Of a DNA stretch of 64,000 bases, positions 45,732-58,103 are shown piece by piece. This stretch comes from Streptomyces odontomachi (GTDB lineage: Bacteria > Actinomycetota > Actinomycetes > Streptomycetales > Streptomycetaceae). Position numbers and translations under genes: made by a program. The stretch covers positions 1 through 64,000 of the forward strand of contig NZ_JAMJWG010000026.1 in NCBI RefSeq assembly GCF_024435355.1, read 5' to 3'. Positions within the stretch are counted from its first letter, which is position 1; each line of letters begins with the position of its first letter. The notes beneath the pieces are model-generated. The model was not told the origin of the DNA, made no database searches, and saw only the letters and a list, made by a program, of their open reading frames with translations.

Positions 45732-45767
45732 CTGAAGTCACCCTGAAGAAGACACAGGTGATCTTCA
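45732..45767. promoter_or_regulatory. Putative OmpR-type box and dyad in the divergent promoter
   Basis: CTGAAG occurs at 45732-45737 and 45743-45748, an 11-bp direct-repeat spacing typical of OmpR/PhoB-family sites. A surrounding dyad is TCACC (45738-45742) with GGTGA (45757-45761), and another is TGAAGA (45744-45749) with TCTTCA (45762-45767). It lies between the secreted-repeat gene and the response regulator, suggesting control of both. Confidence 0.55.
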
Positions 45768-45802
45768 TGTTCGCCTTAGGCGGCCCCCGGCACGCTTCCG
45801 GT

Positions 45803-46471
45803 GTGCGGATACTCGTGGTGGAAGACGAACGCAGGCTGGCTGAGCTGCTCAAGGACGGCCTGACCAATGAGGGCTTCGCGGTCGACCTCGCCCATGACGG
45901 GCGGGAGGGGCTGTGGATGGCGACCGAGCAGCCGTACGACGTGATCGTGCTGGACGTGATGCTGCCGTCGCTGCACGGCTACGAGGTCTGCACCCGGCTG
46001 CGCGAGGCCGGGAACTGGACGCCGATCCTGATGCTGACCGCGAAGGACGGCGAGTACGACGAAGCCGAGGCCCTCGACACCGGCGCGGACGACTACCTGG
46101 CCAAGCCGTTCTCGTACGTGGTGCTGCTGGCGCGGTTGCGGGCGCTGATGCGACGCGGGGGGCGGGAGCGGCCGACGGTGCTCACGGTGGGGGACCTGCG
46201 GGTGGACCCGGCGGGGCTCAAGTGCAGCCGCGGTGACATCCAGATCGGGCTGACCCCGAAGGAGTTCGCGATCCTGCACTGCCTGGCCCGGCACCCGGGC
46301 GAGGTGGTGAGCAAGTCCGAACTGCTCGCCCGAGCATGGGACTTCGCCTACGACGGCGATTCGAACGTCGTCGAGGTCTACATCAGCGCCCTGCGCCGCA
46401 AGATCGACAAGCCGTTCGGACGAACCTCGCTGACCACGGTGCGCGGCGCCGGTTACCGGCTGGAGGCCTGA
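45803..46471 (+). CDS. OmpR-family two-component response regulator
   Basis: A 222-aa response regulator with receiver RILVVEDERRLAELLKDGL, phospho-acceptor D51 in VIVLDVMLPSLHG, Thr in LMLTAKDG and Lys in YLAKPFSYV. The winged-helix domain has LTPKEFAILHCLARHPGEVV and TTVRGAGYRLEA. The GTG at 45803 begins the conserved domain, but AGGTGA (45756-45761) lies 5 nt before an in-frame ATG at 45767, which would add 12 residues. It is coupled to the kinase gene, one base apart. It is likely to control the divergent secreted-repeat gene. Confidence 0.93.
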   Translation: MRILVVEDERRLAELLKDGLTNEGFAVDLAHDGREGLWMATEQPYDVIVLDVMLPSLHGYEVCTRLREAGNWTPILMLTAKDGEYDEAEALDTGADDYLAKPFSYVVLLARLRALMRRGGRERPTVLTVGDLRVDPAGLKCSRGDIQIGLTPKEFAILHCLARHPGEVVSKSELLARAWDFAYDGDSNVVEVYISALRRKIDKPFGRTSLTTVRGAGYRLEA

Positions 46472-46472
46472 C

Positions 46473-47957
46473 ATGGGAGTACGCCTGCGGACCACGCTGG
46501 CGGCCACGGCGGTGGTGGCGGCCGCGCTCTGCGTCGCCTCGGTGGCCCTCTTCGCCGCCATCGACGCCAGCCTGGCCGACTCCACCCGGAAGGCGGCGGT
46601 CCAGGACGCCGACAAGAAGGCGGCGAGGGTGGTCTTCCTGGCGCAGTCCCCCACCGGGGACGTGACGAAGTACTCCTGCGGGGGCGGCGGAGGCGGCGGT
46701 GCGCGCGACGGAGCCTCGGGGAAGCAGACCGGTGGGAAGGCGGGCCAGGACAACTGCCGGGACGTGGGCCCGGACCCCGATGGTGGCGCGGGGAAATACC
46801 CCGGCGGGCAGGCGCCGCCGGGCAAGGGCACGGTCGCCGGCCAGCCCGCCGGGTCGAAGGTGGCCATCGACGCCGCCGGGATCCCGAAGGTCACCAGGGT
46901 CACCAAGCTGGTCGAGACGGAACACGGCCTGGTCAGCGTCACCGGCACCGCCTCCACTGAGCCGGCCCGCGCCGCCCTGGCCACCCTGAAGACGGTACTG
47001 CTGCCCGGCGTGCCCGCGCTGCTCGCCCTCGTCGCGCTCGCCACCTGGCTGGCGGTCGGCCGGGCGCTGCGCCCGGTGTCCGCGATCCGCGCCAAGGTCG
47101 CCGACATCACCGCGTACGACCTGCACGAACGCGTCCCTGAACCGGACACCCGGGACGAGATCGCGGCCCTCGCGCGTACCGTCAACACCACCCTGGACCG
47201 GCTCCGCACCGCCGTCGAGGCGCACCGGCAGTTCGTCGCCGACGCGGCGCATGAGCTGCGCAGCCCGATGGCGATCCTGCGGACCCGGCTGGAACTCGCC
47301 AGGCCCGCGGAACGGAAGCTGGCCGCCGCCGCCCTGGACGACGTCGGGCGCCTGCAATCCCTCACCGCCGACCTGCTCCTGCTCGCCCGGCTCGACGCAC
47401 GGGAGCCGCTGCGTGCCGAGGAGCTCGACCTGGCGCAGGTCGTCGCCGAGGAGGCCGCCCGCACCCGCCCCCGCACGGACGTCCGGGTCGCCCTCGACCT
47501 CGTACCCGACGTCCTGGTCGACGGCTCCTCCGACCGCCTGCGCCGCCTGGTCGCCAACCTCGTCGACAACGCCGTCCGCCACGCCACCGCCCGCGTCGAC
47601 GTCGTCCTCACGATCGACAGTGCCCAGGCCGTCCTGGAGGTCGTCGACGACGGCCCCGGCATCCCCCCGGAACACCGCACCACCATCTTCGACCGCTTCA
47701 CCCGCCTCGACCACGCCCGCGCCCGCGACACGGGAGGCTCCGGCCTGGGCCTCCCGATCGCCCGGGACATCGCGCGGGCGCACGGGGGGACGTTGGAGGT
47801 GGTCCCCAACGTCCCCGGGGGGTACGGGGGCCCGGGTGCCGCCGTCGGTCCGGCGGGACCCGGCGCCCGGTTGCGCACGGTGTTGCCGCTGGCGGGGCGC
47901 GGTGCCCTTGGGCGGGCGGCGGTGGCGGTTCCGGTGCCGGTGCCGGTGGGTGGCTGA
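46473..47957 (+). CDS. Sensor histidine kinase with Gly/Cys extracytoplasmic loop
   Basis: A 494-aa kinase, partner of the regulator one base upstream. TM1 spans about 8-31 and TM2 about 177-196. The extracytoplasmic domain between them has a Gly run bounded by Cys69 and Cys95 (KYSCGGGGGGG and GQDNCRDVG), plus a Gly/Lys/Pro-rich stretch. HAMP follows, then the H-box FVADAAHELRSPMAILR with His260, N-box LVDNAVRHA, and G-boxes VDDGPGIPPE and TGGSGLGLPIARD. The C-terminal tail is low-complexity (VAVPVPVPVGG). Signal unknown; the two Cys could sense redox state or bind a Cys-bearing partner. Confidence 0.93.
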   Translation: MGVRLRTTLAATAVVAAALCVASVALFAAIDASLADSTRKAAVQDADKKAARVVFLAQSPTGDVTKYSCGGGGGGGARDGASGKQTGGKAGQDNCRDVGPDPDGGAGKYPGGQAPPGKGTVAGQPAGSKVAIDAAGIPKVTRVTKLVETEHGLVSVTGTASTEPARAALATLKTVLLPGVPALLALVALATWLAVGRALRPVSAIRAKVADITAYDLHERVPEPDTRDEIAALARTVNTTLDRLRTAVEAHRQFVADAAHELRSPMAILRTRLELARPAERKLAAAALDDVGRLQSLTADLLLLARLDAREPLRAEELDLAQVVAEEAARTRPRTDVRVALDLVPDVLVDGSSDRLRRLVANLVDNAVRHATARVDVVLTIDSAQAVLEVVDDGPGIPPEHRTTIFDRFTRLDHARARDTGGSGLGLPIARDIARAHGGTLEVVPNVPGGYGGPGAAVGPAGPGARLRTVLPLAGRGALGRAAVAVPVPVPVGG

Positions 47958-47983
47958 GCGGTGGTGGTGTGGCGATGAGGCGG

Positions 47984-48346
47984 TCAGGGGCGCGCCCCCG
48001 GTGCCCCGGCCTCGGCGGTGCCTGCCGGTGCCCCGGCTTTGAGGGTGACGAGAAGGGCGCGGAGGGTTGCGGGTGGGGCGGTGAGGACGGTGGCGGGGGA
48101 GTCGCTTTCGCGGAGGTGTATGTGGGTTGCGGTGGTGGCGGAGGTGGCTATTTCGAGGCAGTCGCCGCTTGAATTGCCGTCCGAGAAGGACGATTTCTTC
48201 CATGTGGCGGCGAGTTCCAGACAGTTGTCGCCGGAGCCACCTCCGGAAAATGTTGACTTCTGCCAGGACGCTGTCAGCTCTAGACGGTTTTGTCCTGAGG
48301 TTCCCCCGGAGAACGTCGACTTCTGCCAGCCGTTATCAATCTCCAT
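47984..48346 (-). CDS. DUF397 protein with triplicated motif
   Basis: A 120-aa DUF397-family protein. Ordinary members carry one W.KSSxSG...NCLE motif in about 60 aa. Here the motif occurs three times at exactly 21-residue spacing: WQKSTFSGGTSGQNRLELTA at 7-26, WQKSTFSGGGSGDNCLELAA at 28-47 and WKKSSFSDGNSSGDCLEIA at 49-67. A single C-terminal part follows (HIHLRESDSPATVLTAPP). The usual Cys is Arg in the first copy. DUF397 proteins act with their neighbouring XRE/DUF5753 regulators in the WhiJ/AbaA-type modules of Streptomyces; that regulator gene lies 12 nt upstream. AAAGG precedes the ATG. Confidence 0.92.
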   Translation of the reverse strand: MEIDNGWQKSTFSGGTSGQNRLELTASWQKSTFSGGGSGDNCLELAATWKKSSFSDGNSSGDCLEIATSATTATHIHLRESDSPATVLTAPPATLRALLVTLKAGAPAGTAEAGAPGARP

Positions 48347-48358
48347 GTCTGTGACCTT

Positions 48359-49210
48359 TCACAGCTCTTGAGTAATTCGGATAACGAGATCTCTTGAAGC
48401 TTGCGGTGACAAAGCTGTCGACTCGACGCGAGCATAACGTCGACGGTATTGCGTGAGACGAGTTTCCGCGTCGACGAAGACTCCTCCATGGCCAGTGTCG
48501 ACGTGAACCGTGTCGAGTTGGGGAACCGGTCCACTTGCGTAGAGCATGGAGTAGCCGGCTCCCGCGAAGTCTTCGCTGGAGAAGGGCACTACGCGGACTG
48601 CGACGTGGTCCTGCTCGGACAGTTCGGCGATGTGTCTCAGTTGGGCCCGTGCCGTGTTCCGACCGCCGACCCGGAGGCGTAGAGCAGCTTCGTGAATCAC
48701 TGCTTCGACCGACTTCGGCTGGGCGTTTTTGATGATCTCCTGTCGCCTCGTTCGGAACTCGATGAAAGCATCGATCTCTCGGAGTGGCAGATCGGGCGAC
48801 ATGTAACTGAACGCTGCCTTCATGTGGTCCTCGGTCTGGAAAAGACCCGGAATGTGAGACATCTCGAAGGTGCGCAAGTGGGCGGCGTGCTGTTCGAGTT
48901 CTGCAAGATCGGGACCGAGAGGGGCTACGACGTCGCGATACTCCTCCCACCACCCCTTCCCGCGCTCGACCGCCATGGCCGCCAACGCGTCGACGTAGGC
49001 GGTGTCGTCGCATCCGCAGTGATCGGCCAGTCGGCGAATGCGTTCCTCGCTCACGCCGAAGCGTCCGGCTTCCGCGTGGCTGACCTGGGTCGGACCCGAC
49101 CCGAGGATCTTGGCCGCCTCGCGAGCGGTCACCCCTGCGGCCTCGCGCATCTTGCGCAGTTCGGCACCCAGGCGCACCTGTCGTGCCGTGGGGTTGGGCC
49201 TCGGCGGCAT
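48359..49210 (-). CDS. XRE family regulator with DUF5753 (WhiJ-like)
   Basis: A 283-aa DNA-binding protein with N-terminal helix-turn-helix LGAELRKMREAAGVTAREAA, then KILGSGPTQVSHAEAGRFGV, and the C-terminal DUF5753 domain (FEMSHIPGLFQTEDHMKAAF, VPFSSEDFAGAGYSMLYA). This is the WhiJ-like class paired with DUF397 proteins that influences development and antibiotic production in S. coelicolor. The ATG at 49210 has AGGGACGAGAG upstream; an in-frame start at 49285 is less likely. It is in an operon with the downstream DUF397 gene and divergent from an ATPase gene across dyad-rich DNA. Confidence 0.93.
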   Translation of the reverse strand: MPPRPNPTARQVRLGAELRKMREAAGVTAREAAKILGSGPTQVSHAEAGRFGVSEERIRRLADHCGCDDTAYVDALAAMAVERGKGWWEEYRDVVAPLGPDLAELEQHAAHLRTFEMSHIPGLFQTEDHMKAAFSYMSPDLPLREIDAFIEFRTRRQEIIKNAQPKSVEAVIHEAALRLRVGGRNTARAQLRHIAELSEQDHVAVRVVPFSSEDFAGAGYSMLYASGPVPQLDTVHVDTGHGGVFVDAETRLTQYRRRYARVESTALSPQASRDLVIRITQEL

Positions 49211-49285
49211 CTCTCGTCCCTCGTCCGTCCGTTGCGTGTGCGCCCCGCGCAGAGGTGACCCGTACGGGTGAGTCGGGACGTTCAT

Positions 49286-49329
49286 GGTTGTTACGTATCA
49301 ACCTTGAACGCTACCTTCGGTGAAGGTTG
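49286..49329. promoter_or_regulatory. Overlapping dyads in the XRE / ATPase divergent promoter
   Basis: Three linked dyads are visible. GGTTG..TACGTA..CAACC at 49286-49303 is near-perfect. CAACCTT (49299-49305) pairs with AAGGTTG (49323-49329). The inner dyad is ACCTTC-ggt-GAAGGT at 49313-49327. They are plausible autoregulatory sites for the XRE protein. Confidence 0.65.
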
Positions 49330-49467
49330 CTGCACGCACTGTCGTGGCAACTATGCAACTCCGTCGTGCTCAAACGCCAGTTGGAAGTGCACCCACGTTC
49401 GTGCCGGGCGTGGGCGATGCCACCAGCCGGACTCCACGAAGTGACCCTGCAAGGGAGTTGATCAGCC

Positions 49468-49959
49468 ATGCCCAAAATCACCCCACAAACAGGCCCCCGC
49501 CACTACACCCTCTACTGCTCCACCGACCTCACCGTCCCGCGTACCGCCCGGACCTACGTCACCGCCGTACTGCACCGGCACGCGCTGACCGGCCTCCTCG
49601 ACGACGCCGTGCTGTGCACCTCAGAGCTGATGGCGAACGCGTGCCTGCACGCGAGGGGGGCGGAGGGCGCCGTGTTACGGGTCGCGGTCGACGCCCGTGG
49701 CCCCGTCGCGCTGCGGGTCACCGTCTACGACGGGGACGCCCGGAGGGCGCCGCGCCTGCTGGAGGGCTACGACCCGGAGTCCGGCCGCGGGCTCTGGCTC
49801 GTGGACATGCTGAGCCAGGGCCGCTGGGGCACCGTCACCGGTGCACCGCTGCCGGGCGGCGGCAAGGGGGTCTGGTTCGAGCTGGGGGCACCGGGCGCCG
49901 ACGACTCCGCGTCGACGGGGAATCCGTTCAACCCGTGCGGCCCTGCCGTCGACCGATGA
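49468..49959 (+). CDS. ATP-binding protein, anti-sigma-like HATPase
   Basis: A 163-aa single-domain HATPase_c_2 protein of the RsbW/SpoIIAB-like group that is expanded in Streptomyces. The N-box is LCTSELMANACLHA, and the G-boxes are VYDGDARRAP and GRGLWLVDML. There is no kinase H-box or sigma-binding partner nearby. It completes the XRE/DUF397/ATPase set seen in abaA-type loci. AAGGGAG precedes the ATG by about 10 nt. Function is inferred: regulatory kinase or anti-sigma role. Confidence 0.88.
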   Translation: MPKITPQTGPRHYTLYCSTDLTVPRTARTYVTAVLHRHALTGLLDDAVLCTSELMANACLHARGAEGAVLRVAVDARGPVALRVTVYDGDARRAPRLLEGYDPESGRGLWLVDMLSQGRWGTVTGAPLPGGGKGVWFELGAPGADDSASTGNPFNPCGPAVDR

Positions 49960-50045
49960 GAAGCCGGCTTCCGCGCAGTCTGCCCTTCGTATGCGTATGG
50001 GCCCGGCCCGCCGAGCCGGGCCCCTGAGCGGAGGGAAAACCTGCC

Positions 50046-50393
50046 ATGGCTTATGAACGTGTGCTCGCCGTCGCCCCCGTCACCGATATCGACACCGCGG
50101 TGAGCTGGTACGAACGGCTCCTTGGGCGGCCCGCCGACACCCGGCCCATGCCGGGGCTCGCCGACTGGCACGTGAGTGCCACCGGCTGGGTCCAGGTGTT
50201 CAGCTCGCCGGAACACGCGGGATCCACCCTGCTCAACCTGGTGGTGGACGACCTGGACCAGGCCCTCGTCGACCTCGCGTCCCGCGGCATCACCGCAGGG
50301 CCCGTCCAGCCGGGCGGCGAGTCCGTGCGCTTCGCGGCCGTCCATGACCCCGACGGCAACCGGGTCACCCTCATCGAGAACCCCATCGAGTGA
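50046..50393 (+). CDS. VOC family protein (glyoxalase fold)
   Basis: A 115-aa single vicinal-oxygen-chelate module: AVAPVTDIDTAVSWYERLLG at the start, LNLVVDDLDQALVDLASRGI in the middle, and the closing FAAVHDPDGNRVTLIENP. It is too small to assign a substrate; such proteins include isomerases, dioxygenase-like and antibiotic-binding members and act as dimers. GGAGG precedes the ATG. It lies between the ATPase and SMR genes on the same strand but with its own ribosome site. Confidence 0.9.
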   Translation: MAYERVLAVAPVTDIDTAVSWYERLLGRPADTRPMPGLADWHVSATGWVQVFSSPEHAGSTLLNLVVDDLDQALVDLASRGITAGPVQPGGESVRFAAVHDPDGNRVTLIENPIE

Positions 50394-50498
50394 GGCACGG
50401 GATCCGGGGGATGTGCGACCGTGGAATGCAGAGCCCGACCGGCTCCTGGACGAGGTGCGTCGTACCCAGTCATGACAAGACGGCGCGGGGAGTCAGTC

Positions 50499-50813
50499 AT
50501 GGCATGGATCGTTCTGCTGGCGTCCGGCGTGCTGGAGGCCGTCTGGGCGACCGCGCTGGACAAGTCGGAGGGGTTCTCGCGGCCCTTGCCGAGCGCCGTC
50601 TTCGTTCTCGGGCTGGTCCTGAGCATGACCGGCCTGTCCTATGCGCTGCGCACGGTACCCGTGGGTACCGGCTACGCGGTCTGGGTCGGCATCGGGGCGG
50701 CGCTCACCGCGGCCTACGCCATGGTCCTGGGCGGTGAGAACGTCAATCCGCTGAAGGTGGCGCTCCTGGCCGGCCTCGTCGCCTGCGTGGCCGGCCTGAA
50801 GCTGGTGCACTGA
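50499..50813 (+). CDS. sugE: SMR family transporter, SugE/Gdx type
   Basis: A 104-aa small multidrug resistance protein with four TM helices and the membrane-embedded Glu13 (VLLASGVLEAVWATALDKSE). The KSEGFSRPLPS loop and TVPVGTGYAVWVGIGAALTA are closest to the SugE/Gdx subgroup, which exports guanidinium ion, rather than the EmrE subgroup. The length is normal. GGGGAG lies 7 nt before the ATG. No guanidine riboswitch was seen upstream. It acts as an antiparallel dimer in the cytoplasmic membrane. Confidence 0.9.
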   Translation: MAWIVLLASGVLEAVWATALDKSEGFSRPLPSAVFVLGLVLSMTGLSYALRTVPVGTGYAVWVGIGAALTAAYAMVLGGENVNPLKVALLAGLVACVAGLKLVH

Positions 50814-50822
50814 GACCGTCGG

Positions 50823-51350
50823 CTAAGACCCCGTGACCCCGTCGATCGCCTCGCGGATCAGGTCCGCGTGGCCGTTGTGCCGGGCGTACTCCTCGATCAG
50901 GTGGACGAGGATCCAGCGCAGGGAGACCGTGGGGCTGCCGACCAGCGCGGCGTCCTCCTCCGAGAACCGGCCGGAGTCGTCCAGGGCCGCGTCGGCGGTC
51001 AGCTCGCGAGCGCGGTCGATCTCCGCGCGCCAGGATGCCAGCGCCTCGTCAAGACCGTGGGCCGCGGAGACCTGGAAGCCGTCGTGCGGGTTCATGCCGT
51101 ACAGCCGGGGTACGTCGAGGCCGGCGAAGATGCGCTGGAACCAGTTCCGCTCGACCTCCGCCATGTGCTGGACCAGGCCCAGCAGGGTCAAGTCGGAGGG
51201 CGCGACGGAGGCCGTGCGCAGCTGGTCGTCGGTCAGGTCCGCGCACTTCAGCGCGAGCGTCTCGCGGTGGTAGTCGAGCCAGGTCTCCAGCATCGCCCGC
51301 TCGTCGGCGTGCAGCGGAGGTATCGGGCGCCCATCGGGCAACGTAGCCAT
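50823..51350 (-). CDS. DinB family protein (DUF664-like)
   Basis: A 175-aa four-helix-bundle protein of the DinB/DUF664 superfamily of thiol-dependent enzymes, many of which use mycothiol or bacillithiol. The metal-ligand His positions are in GLVQHMAEVERNWF and in the pair EYARHNGHADLIRE. LSLRWILVHLIEEY-type helix 4 is typical (here VSLRWILVHLIEE). Substrate unknown. The ATG at 51350 is chosen because a longer open frame upstream is antisense to other genes. It is convergent with the SMR gene, 9 nt apart. Confidence 0.88.
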   Translation of the reverse strand: MATLPDGRPIPPLHADERAMLETWLDYHRETLALKCADLTDDQLRTASVAPSDLTLLGLVQHMAEVERNWFQRIFAGLDVPRLYGMNPHDGFQVSAAHGLDEALASWRAEIDRARELTADAALDDSGRFSEEDAALVGSPTVSLRWILVHLIEEYARHNGHADLIREAIDGVTGS

Positions 51351-51445
51351 GCCGACACCCTTACATGGGGGGCCGGGGCATCCAAAGGGGCGCTCGGGCG
51401 TGCGGATCGTCCTGACGGTGGCCGTCGCGCCCACCGCCGTCGCGC

Positions 51446-52525
51446 TCAGGGGCGGATCACCGTGGTCCGGAAGGGGCCGCCGTGCGTCGCGGCGTGGGCG
51501 ACGGCGTCGTTCGCCTCGTCGAGTCCGAACTCCGTGATCTCGAAACCGTTCAGGTCGATGAGACCCGCCCTGACCAGCGCGATCAGCCGGGCGCGTGCCT
51601 CGGGCGGGTACATCCACTGGCCGCGGACGGTGACGCTGTTGCGCATGAGCCACGGGTAGGGCAGCCGCAGGTCGTCTCCGCCCGTGCCGCCGACGCCGCC
51701 CATCAACACCACCCTGCCGAACTCGCGCACCGTCATGGCGGCGGCCCGCACGGGCGTGGCGTCGGCCAAGGGCGGCAACAGGTCGAGCACGCAGTCGATC
51801 GGGCCTGCCGCCGCCTGCTTCATCCGCTCCCGGTCCGCGTCCTCCGCTCCGGTGAGCTGCACGGTCCGTACGCGCGGTCCGAAGCGGCGCGTCAGATCCT
51901 CCAGGACCTGCGTGTTCCGGCCCGGCGCGACGACGCAGCCCGCGCCCATCGCCAGCGCCACGGCGACCGCGGCGCTGCCGAAGTGCCCGGTGGCGCCGCT
52001 GACCAGCAGGGTCTCGCCGGCCATGAAACCGGCCGCGAGGAGTCCGCCGTACGGCACCAGCAGATCGCCGATGGCGGACCACCGCCCGGCGTCCGCCGGG
52101 TCGATCGGGCCGAGCGGCTCGGCGTTCTCCGTCGGGATCAGCATCCGCTGAGCGAAGGGGCCGTGCCGGAAGTGCCGCTGGAGACGGAGGCCTCCCTCGC
52201 CGCGTGCGGTCCAGCCCTGGAGGACGATGTCGGGGGTCAGCGCGTCGTCGCGGGACCGGACGGTGGGGTCGCAGAGGACCCAGTCGCCGGGCGCCAGCCG
52301 GGTGGCGTCGGGCCCCACGGCACGCACCCGGCCGATCGCGCCGACGCCCGGCACCGCGGGCAGGTCCAGCTGGTAGCGGCGCCGGCCGCTGAACGCCTCA
52401 CCCGCGTAGGACAGCACCCTGGCTGCCACGACGTCCACGACCAGGTCCCCGGTGCCGGGCTCCGGGTCCGGCAGGGTCTCGACGGTCAGCGGTGCACCGA
52501 ATGCCTTCAGGACTGCGGCTTTCAC
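51446..52525 (-). CDS. MDR superfamily zinc-type alcohol dehydrogenase-like protein
   Basis: A 359-aa medium-chain dehydrogenase/reductase. The N-terminal GroES-like domain (PGVGAIGRVRAVGPDATRLAPG) lacks the catalytic GHE zinc motif and structural Cys cluster, so it is a quinone-reductase-like or otherwise zinc-free member. The Rossmann region is ETLLVSGATGHFGSAAVAVA. The GTG at 52525 has GAGAGGA upstream and begins the conserved MKAAVLKAFGAPL. A 22-bp palindrome lies 25 bp upstream and a divergent XRE regulator follows, so it is probably repressed by that regulator. Substrate unknown. Confidence 0.9.
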   Translation of the reverse strand: MKAAVLKAFGAPLTVETLPDPEPGTGDLVVDVVAARVLSYAGEAFSGRRRYQLDLPAVPGVGAIGRVRAVGPDATRLAPGDWVLCDPTVRSRDDALTPDIVLQGWTARGEGGLRLQRHFRHGPFAQRMLIPTENAEPLGPIDPADAGRWSAIGDLLVPYGGLLAAGFMAGETLLVSGATGHFGSAAVAVALAMGAGCVVAPGRNTQVLEDLTRRFGPRVRTVQLTGAEDADRERMKQAAAGPIDCVLDLLPPLADATPVRAAAMTVREFGRVVLMGGVGGTGGDDLRLPYPWLMRNSVTVRGQWMYPPEARARLIALVRAGLIDLNGFEITEFGLDEANDAVAHAATHGGPFRTTVIRP

Positions 52526-52549
52526 GTTCGTTCGTTCCTCTCGTACGGT

Positions 52550-52571
52550 CACGCGTGACGCGTCACGCGTG
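52550..52571. promoter_or_regulatory. 22-bp perfect palindrome, operator
   Basis: The arms CACGCGTGACG (52550-52560) and CGTCACGCGTG (52561-52571) are perfectly complementary with no spacer. Nested inside are TCACGCGTGA (52549-52558) and GTGACGCGTCAC (52555-52566). It sits between the MDR gene and the divergent XRE/MmyB-type regulator. Confidence 0.85.
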
Positions 52572-52725
52572 GGGAGTGGTCCGGCCCGTACGGTGTGTTC
52601 GTGCCGGGGGTCGAGACGCACCACGCTCGCAATCTCCGGCGTCGGTAACCAGGACCGGCGTGATCCTGGGACTGGCCGGACCCACCCTGGACACGGGGAG
52701 GCGACCGGGGAGAGGAGCAGTGCTC

Positions 52726-53502
52726 GTGCCGGATGCCAACCGCTCCGGGCTCGGTGACTTCCTGCGTTCGCGGCGGGAACGGCTGAGCCCCGAGGCCGTG
52801 GGGCTCACCACCGGTCCGCGGCGGCGCGCGAGAGGCCTGCGGCGCGAGGAGGTGGCCGAACTCGCCGGCATCGGCGTCGACTGGTACGTCCGGCTGGAGC
52901 AGGGCCGGGCCGTCACCCCGTCCGTCGCCACCGTCGACGCGCTGGCCCGGGTGCTCCGCCTCGACCCGGCGGAACACGGCCACCTGCGCGTACTGGCGGG
53001 CGCGTCGCGGCGCCCGGCCTTCGCGCGCGAGCAGGTGCCCGACGGGGTCCGGCGCGTCGTCGAGGGCCTTACGCAGCCGGCCTACGTGACCGGCCGCCGG
53101 TGGGACGTGCTGGCCTGGAACTCCGCCGTGGCCGACGTCTTCACCGACTACGGCCGGATGCCCGAGGAGGACCGCAACATCCTCGTCTACCTGCTCACCG
53201 ACCCGGCCGCCCGGCGCATCTTCGCCACGGCCTGGGAGGAGTACGCCCGGGGCGTGGTGGAGCAGTTCCGCGCGGCGCACGACCTGTGGGCGCCGGATCC
53301 CGCGTTCACCGGGCTGCGGGACCGCCTGAGCCGGGAGAGCCCGGAGTTCGACGGGTGGTGGCAGCGGCACGGCATCCGCGGCACGGGCTCCGGCCGCAAG
53401 ACGCTCCATCACCCCGGCAAGGGTGTGCTCCACTTCGCGTACACGACGTTCCAGGTCAACGAGGACCCGGGGCTACGGCTCTCCGTCTACACGCCCCTGT
53501 GA
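52726..53502 (+). CDS. XRE family regulator, MmyB-like ligand domain
   Basis: A 258-aa regulator: N-terminal helix-turn-helix (LGDFLRSRRERLSPEAVGL, GLRREEVAELAGIGVDWYV, RLEQGRAVTPSVATVDALAR) and a C-terminal MmyB-type domain (VTGRRWDVLAWNSAVADVF, RNILVYLLTDPAAR) that in relatives binds fatty acids or similar ligands. MmyB-type regulators typically control the adjacent divergent SDR or MDR oxidoreductase gene, as expected here. Start: GTG 52726 has GGAG 8 nt upstream; GTG 52720 is too close to it. Confidence 0.93.
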   Translation: MPDANRSGLGDFLRSRRERLSPEAVGLTTGPRRRARGLRREEVAELAGIGVDWYVRLEQGRAVTPSVATVDALARVLRLDPAEHGHLRVLAGASRRPAFAREQVPDGVRRVVEGLTQPAYVTGRRWDVLAWNSAVADVFTDYGRMPEEDRNILVYLLTDPAARRIFATAWEEYARGVVEQFRAAHDLWAPDPAFTGLRDRLSRESPEFDGWWQRHGIRGTGSGRKTLHHPGKGVLHFAYTTFQVNEDPGLRLSVYTPL

Positions 53503-53506
53503 CGTC

Positions 53507-53566
53507 CGTGCACGCGGCAGACCGGGGGTGCGCGGGCGTGCACGCTACAGGCCGGGGGTGCGCCGG
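53507..53566. repeat. 30-bp direct repeat, 2 units
   Basis: The unit beginning cgtgcacgc and ending cgggggtgcgc(g/c)gg occurs at 53507-53536 and 53537-53566 with a few mismatches (ggcagac versus tacaggc). It fills the gap between convergent genes. Confidence 0.85.
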
Positions 53567-53570
53567 CGGA

Positions 53571-58103
<4,533 letters not shown>

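Noticed and set aside
50394..50498. Guanidine riboswitch upstream of the SugE/Gdx-type gene
   Set aside because: I looked for the ykkC core and for paired ACGR-loop hairpins of the mini-ykkC type; an ACGA is present but not closed by complementary arms.
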